Shown here piece after piece: positions 1 through 10,900 of a DNA stretch of 64,000 nucleotides. How positions within the stretch are numbered: the first letter of the stretch is position 1; the number at the start of each line of letters is the position of its first letter. The translations under genes were made by a program, and so were the position numbers. The notes beneath the pieces were generated by a model. The model had not been told where the DNA came from. It was given only the letters and a program-made list of their open reading frames with translations, and did no database searches. The stretch is from Pisaster brevispinus (Eukaryota; Echinodermata; Asteroidea; Forcipulatida; Asteriidae), in contig JAMKCF010000020.1 in assembly GCA_023634235.1 (NCBI GenBank), positions 3,286,001 through 3,350,000 on the forward strand, read 5' to 3'.

Positions 1-240
1 AAAATAAAACAAAATCGAGCTGATTTTGGTGGTTACAACCAAAATTAAGGAAGATGTGTTTACACGCTGAACATTGCCAAGGTTTTTTCCAAATTTTCTC
101 CTGACTCACACAACTGCATGATTACCCCCAAATTTCACATGTTTGTTGTTTCATACATTTGGTCGATCACACAAAACACGAACACTGTCTATGACTGTTT
201 TGTCAGCTTAACCAATCCTGTATAACACCTTTAAGTGCCG
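1..240. repeat. 3' part of dispersed repeat family DR1 (partial)
   Basis: The text around 60-220 (TTTTCTCCTGACTCACACAA, then CAGGTTTGTT-like and a run describing ACACAAAACACG) resembles 14240-14420 and the 3' side of other DR1 copies. No coding potential is seen from 1 to about 770; the 90-codon frame at 416-688 has no support. Confidence 0.5.
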
Positions 241-766
241 AAAAGTTTCTGATTTTTTTTTTTTCAAGAACGGTTTAACTTTAAATGCAGTTTTTTCCAA
301 TCCTGAAATTTTGGTTGCAGTATGTGTCCTTTAACATTGAATACAAAAATTTGTTTACAACATTAAAACCTTAACATGACCCAAATCCCTGAAAGTCTAT
401 GGTGAGAGAGATTATATGCAGTTGGCAAAAGTCCCCCCCAAAACAATATGTCTGAACATGAAAGGAAGGTCGATTTGGTCCACATTACTTTCACAATTGA
501 TTCCAGAACCTATAACTTATAACATACTTCCTCAACAAAAGCTCAGAATATTTCCAACACTGCAAGAAGTCAGACGTGTTCATGAAAAAGAGGTTTGGAA
601 AACCACTTTGTTTCTCAAACTTCTTGGTTGTCATTCAACACTGATGGTACAATGTAAGTACATTCACGAGTCCATTTCAAAAGCCTGAACAAAATACAAA
701 ACAGAAACTTATCAGCACGTTGTGAAGTATCTATAAAGTTACATTGAAATAAAGTCCCTTACCTCA

Positions 767-1115
767 CGTTAAAGGGAAGGTATAAGTTTGGTAATCAGTC
801 TTAAAATTAATGGCAATAAAAACTCACTTGGATAGAAGTACAGCAGCTTTTGATAGTACAAAGCATTTTGAGAAGCATTTCACTCTGGAGCAATGTGGTT
901 TTGTAAAAAGATTTGAATCTGAGAAACGTTTCTGTTAGATACATTTCTCAGATTGTGTATTTCAGTTACGAATTATTCTTCATGTGTGGACATAACTGCT
1001 CTGGATTTTAGGCAATATCTCCAAAACACTACCACCTTTCGAAATGACACTTTCATAGGTTAGTTTTATTATATATAAATCTACATTTACAAAGAATTAA
1101 AACAACTGAATGGTT
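767..1115 (+). repeat. Dispersed repeat DR1 copy
   Basis: It shares an ordered series of motifs with 11993-12290, 31740-32090, 41550-42010 and 48222-48505: AAGGGAAGGTATAAGTTTGG, AATAAAAACTCACTTGG, a GATAGTA-AAGCATTTTGAGAA stretch, TTTGAATCTGAGAAA and CAGGTTAGTTTTATTATAT. It has no coding potential and is probably a nonautonomous mobile repeat. Confidence 0.75.
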
Positions 1116-1217
1116 TCAAAAAACAAAGGTATACACTCCCTTTCAACTGGTTTGTCAATTTATTTCACAATCTTTCAGAGTAATGACATCATTGGATATC
1201 GGCCATGAATTGATGGC

Positions 1218-1640
1218 GTGTTGTGGCCGAGCGTATAAGAGCACCAGACTCAAGCTCTGGTGTTTCTGACTCAGCAGAGTGTGGGTTCGAGTCCCAGTCG
1301 TGACACTTGTGTTCTTAAGCAAGACACTTAACCATTATTGCCTCGTCCTTCGGATGGGACGTAAAGCCCTGTGTGTTGTGAAACGCAAGTAAAAGAACCC
1401 AGTGCACTTATCAAAAAGAGAAGGGGTCCGCCCCGGTGTTCCTGGTTTGATTGGCTGCATATTGCGCCACAGCACCTTGTAAACCATTACATGGTGCTAT
1501 GTTAAGAAGTAGGTCTCATACTTCAGAAACTTTGCCCCAAATACCTTGCAGGAAAAATACTGAATAATTAAAGCGCTTAGAGGCTGGCCTGCAGTAGGCG
1601 CTATGCAAATACATTAATTATTATATTATTATTATTATCA
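1218..1640 (+). mobile_element. tRNA-Leu-derived SINE (family S1), near full length
   Basis: The head 1218-1306 resembles a tRNA-Leu with a long variable arm: GTGGCCGAGCG box A, CCAGACTCAAGCTCTGG anticodon stem-loop (CAA), GGGTTCGAGTCCC box B, and acceptor ends GTGTTGT/GTGACAC. The body includes CCTTCGGATGGGACGTAAAG and CGCCACAGCACCTTGTAA, and the 3' end has AGGCGCTATGCAAATAC before an (ATT)n tail. The extra body and tail show it is a SINE, not a tRNA gene. Confidence 0.85.
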
Positions 1641-1959
1641 AACAGGACTGTTTGCATCATGCAAAACATCAAATTCGTTGCCTTTTTGATTAGCTTTTTT
1701 CAGATATGGTGGACACTTAAGGAGTGCACTGTTGCGTTTGGGTGAATACAGACAAATATACCCCAAAACCAAACATTGCCCTAGTAATGGTCCACCAGGT
1801 CTCAAAAGAGCTGATTGTTTTTCATTGAAATTCAAGAATAAACTAAACAATTTCCCCTTAAATAATTTTTTGTTTTTAAAATAAATTTAACATTTGTGCC
1901 ACTGGATGTTAACAGAATTCACACTGGAAGCGGCCATTTTATACAAATTTTATACCATT

Positions 1960-2110
1960 TTATAACAAAAGGTTGGAGACTTGTAGTTTTCTTTCCAGTT
2001 TAATGAGGACTCTGTCTATAGAAAAACTAGTGCATCACAAAAAAAAAAAAATTTGACCTTTGAGCTTCTGTGTTTATATCTGTAGTTTGCATCAAAGACG
2101 TAAAACTACA
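1960..2110. repeat. Dispersed repeat also at 25560-25690
   Basis: GAGACTTGTAGTTTTCTTTCC, ATGAGGACTCTGTCTAT and GTGCATCACAAAA here match GAGACTTATAATTGTTTCC, ATGAGGACTCTATCTAT and GTGCATCACAAAA near 25608-25670. Confidence 0.6.
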
Positions 2111-2566
2111 AAACCTGAATACACAGTATTAGTGTAACAGAAGCAAAACCTGTTAGCACTTTTTACAGTTCATGTTTTATTTAACTAATAGTGCGATAAT
2201 GAAAAAGCAAAGTAGAAAAAGTGAAGGTCGCATTTTTTGTGAAATTCTATAGACCTTAAAAAAAGGACTTTCTAACAATGCCAAGTTTCCTATTGTACAA
2301 CTCGGGGGGAGGCGGGGAGAATTCCGAAAGTCAATATAGAAAAATGGGAAAACCCAAAACAGGTTAGGTCAGTTACCAAAAATAGCGCCGTATCAGGAAA
2401 CAAATAAGAAAAAAACACTGTCCCCCAGCTTCACACAAACTGAAGAAACCCAGCAATAGTTATTGAAATGTATTCATTATTTGAAGGTCCGAACTCAATC
2501 AGGTAAGTCCCAGACTGTGGACGTAGCTTGATCAATCTACAAATTTTCTTGAATGTATGATCTAGT

Positions 2567-2567
2567 G

Positions 2568-2607
<40 letters not shown>
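2567..2607. repeat. (ATA/TAA)n microsatellite
   Basis: Uninterrupted trinucleotide run. The antisense 61-codon frame with many leucines comes from this repeat and is not a gene. Confidence 0.9.
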
Positions 2608-2609
<2 letters not shown>

Positions 2610-3490
2610 CCTTCACACAAGGTTATTAAACTGTGTATCAGTTAATATTTAATCAAATCTATTAACTATGTATTATTTACCCCCAAACTAAGTGTGTTAC
2701 TCAGTCCGTGTAAAGAAATCCACAAGTATTCCTACCACTCAGGTGAGATTGGACCCAGAGCCCATCAGGTTGTTCTATAAATAGATATGTGACCACTAGA
2801 CCATCAAGCATGCCTGGTGATAGAGAGGCTCAGTTCAATCCCTGTAACTTGAAGTGGGTATCGCAATGAAAATAAATAGATAATTGCATTGGAGATTTTA
2901 AAAATCCTACTTGGGGCTTGTCCAAAGTTTTTCAACATTTTAGGCTGTACAGAGACAACTACAATGTGGAGGCCCCCTTCCCTCAACACGGTCTGACGGT
3001 AGTTTTTTAAAATAAACTTACATGTAATTACTTCACATTACTTACACATGAACATTATGTTACATGTACCTTATGTTCACCTTCTGAAGTTGTACATCAT
3101 GTCCCCCCCCCCACTCTTTGTATGACCATGACATTTTTTTACAACTTCAGATCATTTCCAGTTTACTGTTTATTTCTTATTATTTTCATTTTTTAACCGT
3201 ACATCAAGTGATAAAGACCTGTAATTGATGTACAAGTAACAAATGCCCCTAGGAAGGGACACAAAGTATTATTTAGAACTTCTTTCCCATTACACTGATG
3301 TCAAAATTGTGCAGAAAAAACAAACTACATGCTACTTGAATGGAGTTCGAGCCATCAAAACCTGATGCAGTTATTACATCGACTGAAAAGTCTATTGATG
3401 CACTAAATATTCTCACTAAGTTTAAAAGGTGAACCTCAAAACAAAAGAAAATCAGACAACTTCTAATCATAGGCCTATTGAATATTTTAT

Positions 3491-3860
3491 GTCATAGCCG
3501 AGCAGTCTAGTTCTCCGGACCCAACCTGTGGTGAATTGTCAGCAGCAGAGTGTTGGCTCGAATCCTGGTCATGACACTTGTGCCCTTGAGCAGGACACAG
3601 TTGACCATAATTGCTTCGTAAAAAGTTGAGAAGGAAGTGCATTCCACTCTACCAGCCAGGCTCCTAGTGGATGATACCCATGCCTACACCCTTACGGACT
3701 GCGAAGGGGGTAACCCTGTTTCACCCCCGAAGGGTAGGTGGCATTGTGCCCCTGGTGACAGTTTATTTAGGTCGACAGCCCAAATCAGTTAAGTGTTGCC
3801 CTCACTTACATGTTGCCCTGTGTTAGGCATTCTCTCAATAGAAAACAAAAGTTGTGTTAA
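3491..3860 (+). mobile_element. Decayed S1-type SINE
   Basis: It has tRNA-like GTCATAGCCGAGCAGTC, GGCTCGAATCCTGGTCATGA and the S1 linker ACACTTGTGCCCTTGAGCA, then a body with TACGGACTGCGAAGGGGGTA. Region 1641-4371 otherwise shows only AT-rich unique sequence and the repeats listed. Confidence 0.65.
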
Positions 3861-4371
3861 CTGCAGGCAAGTTTTTAAGGTAGTGGGTTTAAGTTGACCA
3901 AGAAAGTATAATCACTACAACTCAAAAATTCAACAAAATGTAACTTGTTTTATGCATGTAGTTAACCCTTTCAACTCGGGCCTATGTAAAATAGGTTACC
4001 GTTGACCGATACAATAAATAAAATATTAAATAGAAAAATTACAATTTTTTTTTCTCCAAAACCTAGAGGAATGTAATAAATAAGATATAAATGTAGCCCT
4101 ACAAGTAAGCTTTTCGTTGGTGTATAATGTTAACTGGTTTATGAGAAGTAAACCAGTCTATTTTACAAATAACCTGAGCACATGATGAACGATTGCCAAA
4201 AGAGGGTCAAGTTTGAAGGACTTAATCAAGCAAACACTGTATATGGTCATTGTTATTTTAGTATTTTTTTTTGCTTTGCTGCTTGGTTCGCAACATTCTC
4301 TTTAAGTCCATCTGCATACCAACAATTTCGATTTGTTGACATTTTTTCAACACTATTTCTTTCCTTTTTAG

Positions 4372-4940
4372 AAACCAGGGACTGGGCTTATATCCACACC
4401 CATGATTTACATTTTCTCGAGGACATTGAATAAGTAATTGCCTTTCGTCAGTGTCCATTTGGAAGCCATCTCACAAAATTTTACTGAACAGTTGTTTAGA
4501 GTCACTTCATCAGCACAACTTATTCAATCCAACTGAAGATGGCATTCGAAGAAGGTTGTATACAAAAATTTGGCAACGATCATCACGGGGTCAACATGGT
4601 CAAAAAAACAATGTCAAAAAAGGCTCTTGGACAATCATATGCAACTGAAAATGAGTATGTATTTTGTTACACAGAAAACAAAACATCACAACCCAGAAAC
4701 CCAAAGCAAACTTACATGCAGTGTTTTCCTTTGCAACCATGCCATGCATGCAAAACAAAATTACCACAACCCAAGTATCAAGAGAATACATACATGTACA
4801 TGAACCATAAAGCCTGTCTTCCACCGTCAGCTGATGGTACAGATGAGAAAAGTGAACCAAGATACTGCACCGATGACTCCACAGTTTACTACAGCAGCAT
4901 TGCTGAAAAAGACACTCCAGCTGAACAGACTGTTCCATCG
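4372..4940 (+). CDS. Gene A exon 1 (5'UTR 4372-4538 plus coding 4539-4940)
   Basis: An acceptor with a T-rich tract ends at 4371. The sequence just after it (AAACCAGGGACTGG) aligns with the start of the matching exons in B and C. ATG at 4539 has a good context (GAAGATGG) and opens 134 codons ending at 4940 with donor GTCAGT, also used by B. The encoded N-terminus is rich in Tyr and Cys, and near its end carries YYSSIAEKDT, matched by HYSSIPEKDT in B. This start is preferred because the equivalent exons in B and C have stops in all frames upstream of their ATG. Short upstream ATGs exist in the A leader. Confidence is lower than for the ZU5 exon because the protein is low in recognisable domains. 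Confidence 0.6.
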
Positions 4941-7900
4941 GTCAGTGAGTCACAACAGTTTCTCATTATGTTCTGTATTCAGGAATAGCCTGGAAGCCAG
5001 GACTTTTCAATGGGGGGAGGGGCACAGGGGGCATTGCTTTTAAGTGGGTGAGGGGGGAGGTAGGCCAAGGGGGAATGGGTTTGTCAGTGGTGGGATCATG
5101 GTTTTTTGTTTCGGAAGGTGGACGCTGCAAGGGGCCACCGTCCTCTTATGTTCTCGGCCTTGTGTGGCCACGATAGTGATCCAAATTGTGCTAGTTCACT
5201 GCATTAGACTATCCAAACACACTATTTATTTAGTTTAATCTAATCAAATTTATTTTTATTTTATTTATTTGTTCACATATTTTTTATCTATTTATTTATT
5301 TACTCATACATATATACACATGCATATGTGGATATGTTTGTGTTTGTTCTTGTTTATGCCTCTGACGAAGGTCCGGTTTGGATCGAAAGCTAAGGCCATC
5401 TCCCCTACTAATTTTATATAAAGAATATATATATTCTTCTTTCTTTCTTTCTTTTTTTCTTTTTTTTTTTTTTTTTTTTTTTTTTGGGGGGGGGGGGACC
5501 TGGGAGACACTGCAACGTTGTGGGGGCCTCTCACCCCCAGGCCCCCCTTGGCTATGCCGCTCTCAGGAATTCCTCAAATATGGAAGCCTATGGGCAGATG
5601 GGAAATGCCCATGAGCAATGCATTTAACAAGTTTTTCTTTTAAGATTAACTACACAAAAACGTGTTGTATCTTGTATTTTACAAAACATCTTGTATTTGA
5701 TCCATAGGACTCTACAGATGACAATGATCCCATGTATATCAACATAAGCCAACTCCAAAAGGACAAAGTAAGTCCGGATATACAGCCAAGAACAGAGAAG
5801 AGATCGTCTACACTCAATGAAAAAAGTCTACACATCCACCAAAAAGATGAAGCTGCTAAGTTGTTAGCTTTTAAGCTTAGCCTGGTATCAAAACAGACAC
5901 CTTGCAGAAGGATACAAAGTGAAGAAAAAAAGGAGCAGTCTATGGAACAAAGGCATCAGCAAGAAAGTCCTGATGCCATCACTGAAAAGGTCAAAGCTAC
6001 AAAGAATCCCGCTACCAAAAAGAATCCACCGGTAAAACCAACACCAATAAGTCTGACATCATGCAAAGAGAAACCTGAAATTGTAAAACAAGTGAGAGAG
6101 GCCATGGAGCAGAAACAACAAGAATGTTCTGATGCCTTCCTTCAAAAGGACAAAACTATGGTGCCAGCTACATGTACGAAGAAGAAGCCAAAACCAACAC
6201 CAAGAAGTCTGACATCATGCAAAGAGAAACCTGAAATTGTAGAACAAGTGAGAGAGGCCATGGAGCAGAAACAACAAGAATGTTCTGATGACCTCACTCA
6301 AAAGGACAACACTAAGGGGCCAGCTACCAAGAAGAAGCCAAAACCAACACCAAGAAGTCTGACATCATACAAAGAGAAACCTGAAATTGTAGAACAAGTG
6401 AGAGAGGCCAAGGAGCAGAAACAACAAGAACGTTCTGATGACCTTACTCAAAAGGACAAAACTAAGGTGCCAGTTATCAAGAAGAAGCCAAAACCAAAAC
6501 CGAGACAGCAAACATCTTTCAAAGAAATACCTGAAATTGAAGAACACCTGGAGGAGTTTAGGGAGCAGGTGAAGCATTTAAAGCATCAAAGATGTAGTGA
6601 CATTACCAGCATGGTCGTTTTAAATCCTAACTTCGCGGGGCGCATGATGGACAAGAAAGGAGGATGTTTACAGCTGAAATTACATGGTGTGATGCTTTGC
6701 ATACCACCTTCTGCTCTTGGAGATGAGCCTCAGGAGATATTCATCTATGTTCAGCAGAACTTGAAGGCATCTCATCACACTCTGAAGAATGGGTTTGTTT
6801 CACCCATTGTTCACTGCGGAACCTCTGGGCTCAAGTTCAACATTCCTGTCATTTTGACTTTCCCTGTCCATGTCAAAGATTCTTCCCAATGGGAGTTGTC
6901 GGGAGTCCGTCAAGATTCTTCAACGAAACCATGGGCAGGCATTTCTGATCATTCCAGCCATGTGGTGCAGTTTCTCAATGGCCTTTGCAAAGTAACAACT
7001 GTTCATTTTACAGGATTTGGTGCAGAAGGTCGTCCCAAAGATCACCAAGCTTCTCATGTGCTACACCTCAGAGTTGGGGTCTTCATACCACAGAATGGAG
7101 CAATAGACCCTGTGCATGGTTGTCTGCAGTTACGAGTTCGTATCTGGAATGAATCTTCAGATAATGTACGTTAAAAAATATATTTAAACAACCTACAGTT
7201 GTCAAGTATAAAGACCAACATTAAGTACCTACAAATTTTCATCTAATACCATTTGTTTAAGAAAACTGCCGAATCCTTGATTTTGATTGGTCGATCCATG
7301 GCAACAACAGTGTGGTATAATACCATATTGATATTATACCCTCAATATCACACTGCGCATTGCGCTGTTCTAATTCTTCATAATGAGCGATTTTAAGCTG
7401 CCTGCCAAGTTTGCCTCAATTACAATTACAATTACAAACATGTTATTGCATGTTCGCTCGTGGAATATGGAAAAATAGCGTGTACATTGTACGTGTCCTA
7501 TATCCAACTCAACCTCTGGTCTCATCGTATATGGGTTGCAGACGTGCTATATTTTTCAATATTCCATTCACTCTGTCGATTGCTTTTCAGCATGTAAACG
7601 AAGCAGAAAAGAACAGCAAACCAATGGACACACATCGTACACTCGATGTATTTTATACGGCTGAACAAGGTGAAGGTCAGAACCATGATATTTACATTAA
7701 GATTCAGAGTCTGAATAATCAGTGGACAACATCCGACAGCACACAGGTAAGAGTTAAGTTGTTTAGATAAAGTAAGTGCTCAATTTTGTGCTGAAATACT
7801 TTAAAAGAAATTGCTAGAGCCGGACTAGAACCTGTGTCCTCCGGATTGACGTGCTGGCACTCCTTCTACAGAGCTATCTAGCTCTATATAATGTCGGCGA

Positions 7901-10900
7901 TCTCCCTATACATGCTATATTGTCAGTATCCTTGTTCCGGAGTGTCAGTCAGAAGCCATTTTACCTGTAACTGCCATATAGCCATGGATCACACCAAAGT
8001 ATTACAAATTTGACCTTTTGAAAAATGGTGCATGTGGACAGGAGATAAAAAATTGTATAAATCAGAGAAGTTTATAATTACAGCTTTTTAACAATAATTT
8101 TTATGATCTCAGTCTTAAATGACAATTTAAGACTTTGAAGGGTTATTAAAAATGCTCAGGGTGTTTTGTCCTTCAAAAAGGGTCTCAAAACTCACCTGTT
8201 TGCCAACTTGTAGGTGGTTGTCCCCATTACTCTTATCTTTTTCCCTTAAGCGCTTTGCATCCTTTGGTAATTTGGCGCTACACAGCGATCCACTTATTAA
8301 TTTTATTATTATTATTATTGCTATGCGAAGGACTTTGCTTTAGACTCGGTCATTTTAACAAACATATAAATAAATAAATAAATACATACATAAATAAATG
8401 AATACATAAATACATAAATACATGAATAAATAAAAGAATAAATAAGTAACTACTTAATTAAATAATAAAATAAATAAATAGATCAATCAATCAATTAATA
8501 CAATAATAAAAAATAGTTGCCAATTTTGATTGCAGAAACCAAAATACCTGCATACGTCGCCATCCATTGACATATTTATTTACAAACTAAGGAAACGTTA
8601 CCTTTAGGTTGGGTGCTTTGTGCTATGAAAGTATTTGTTATGAAACTAGCATGGTTGGAAAGATGTTTTAAGAGTAGAATATACATGTGTAAAGATTCAT
8701 TAAAAAAATCCCTCAAAGTTGTGTGAATTTCCTTTTACTTCATGAAGTAAAGGGAATATGTCCCTTTAAAACATGTTTTGTTGTTGTTGACTAATTCAGA
8801 CTAACTTTACTACCTGACAGTTTCTGGCATTGGACAGATTTAGAGTGAACTCCTGTGTGGACCAATCATGCACTTTTAATTTAGGACCAGACTGGCGTTA
8901 TGTGACAGACATGAACCATCTGCAGCTACAGTGTGACATCAGAGTGGGTCAATTGTACCATGAACCGTATGCTGTGGTCATCAGGGCAGTGGATGAGATT
9001 GAAATAAACCACTGCAGACACCGTAGCCAGGTATAAGCAAACACATGAGAGCCCGGTAAATCCTGGCACTTTTCTCAGGATTTTAAATTAAGAAATAACA
9101 TCGATGCTGTAGCAACGCCGCTGCTGGCGTTCAAGATAACCAAAATATCGTCAAACCATGTTCCTACACTCCAGCACTACAACCTTGACATTTGATTTTC
9201 AATCATCACTGTAACCTAAAACTTTGACCTTTTCATCGCCCCCCCCCCCCCCCAAAAAAAATAAACCCAAAATTTTCTTTCCACATGGAAAACTCCATCC
9301 AATTTTCAAGTCCAAACGTCACTTCTAACCGAATTTAAAGTCAGGAAACCATTTGCCTGTAACTCACCACTGTGACCTGTTAAATTAATTTCAATTAACA
9401 ACCCCTTATCATTTGTAGACTTTTTCATGTAATACCCTTAAAGGAAAGTTCATAAAGTTCTCAACAAAAGCTATGAACAAACAATCTAAATCTAAGTTTT
9501 GGGGACCAGGGGGTAAAAATCAGATCCATAATTTGCGAGCAACACATGTTTGTTGCTAATACCTCACATTTAGCTTGCGATGGGTTTACAAGAAGTTTGT
9601 GACGGATTTCTAGGCATTTTTGTCCTTGGCCCTACAGGAGTCCTTGTGGCTGCCGGGTCATTTTTGGTAATCGGGCGGGCATCCAGTTTCTTTTTATTTG
9701 AACTTAAAACCTGGCGTGGTGTTTCGCATCGCAAAGTGATTGCCAATAAATTGGTTGATGCCTGGTCGATATCCCACAGGGCATCGCACACATCGGGCAG
9801 GGGCAGGGCCAAATTTTGGACCACCCAGACAATCCATACATCTGCCAATCGCACGGAAATAGGCAGGACATCGGATGATTGCCTGCTGGACACCGGTTGA
9901 CAAACGTGCAAAGAATTCGACCCCATGGCAGCGTGTTGGGCACTTTTAATTGTGACTGTGACCACCCTATAACGCGATCTTTCGCCAACCTCTACACAGA
10001 GGTCGATGCCTAGAAATTGCACACACCACCCAGCCTCCACTTTAATTGTTAAGTGTGACTTGGGTTTTACTGAACTGATAGTTGTGGGGTATAATTAATA
10101 TTGGTTGTCAAATAATAATGTCACCAAACAAGCCCATAAAAATAAGAAGAAAAAAAACAAAAAACAGAAAAGTCAATGTTTTAAAAGCAAATAAGAACAG
10201 AGGTTCTTGATCCGAAAAAGGGCAATCTTTTTTTCTGAACAAAAAAATCAACATTGTGTCTTTATTGTTATTGAAAATCTTGCTCACTTTAGCTTCATCT
10301 TCAGCTTCACTGATTATATATTACATTTATAATCTAACACTTTATTCCACAGAGCCAGCAAGGAAGGCTGAATTTGCAAGTACAGCCTGCCAGCATGCAT
10401 GACCATCACCCTCATCAATGGAGACAGCCTCCAATACAATGCACTGAGGCTCAAATTCATGCAATGGAGGTTGGTGATAACCAACAAAGTCATAGTCAGT
10501 CCCAGCATCGACAAAGACAGGTCACCGATGAACTTCATCCTTCTGACAACCCAGATCGAATTGGTGACAATTGGGATCTGCATCATGGACAAAGACAGGT
10601 CACTGATGAACATCATCCTTCTGATAACCCAGATGAGAATGGTGACAATTGGGATCAACATCATCGACAAAGACAGGTCACTGATGAACATCATCCTTCT
10701 GATAACCCATATGAGAATGGTGACAATTGGGATCAACATCATCGACAAAGACAGGTCACTGATGAACGTCATCCTTCTGATAACCCATATGAGAATGGTG
10801 ACAATTGGGATCAACATCATCGACAAAGACAGGTCACCGATGAACATCATCCTTCTGATAACCCAGATGGGGATAGTGACAATCAGGTTCAACATCATCA

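Noticed and set aside
3950..4371. Signal peptide or membrane exon upstream of gene A
   Set aside because: The hydrophobic frame at 4182-4433 overlaps the acceptor and leader of exon 1 and has no counterpart in B or C, where stops precede the ATG.
5304..5614. Lys-rich or Phe-rich frames
   Set aside because: They translate a poly(T)/poly(G) tract.
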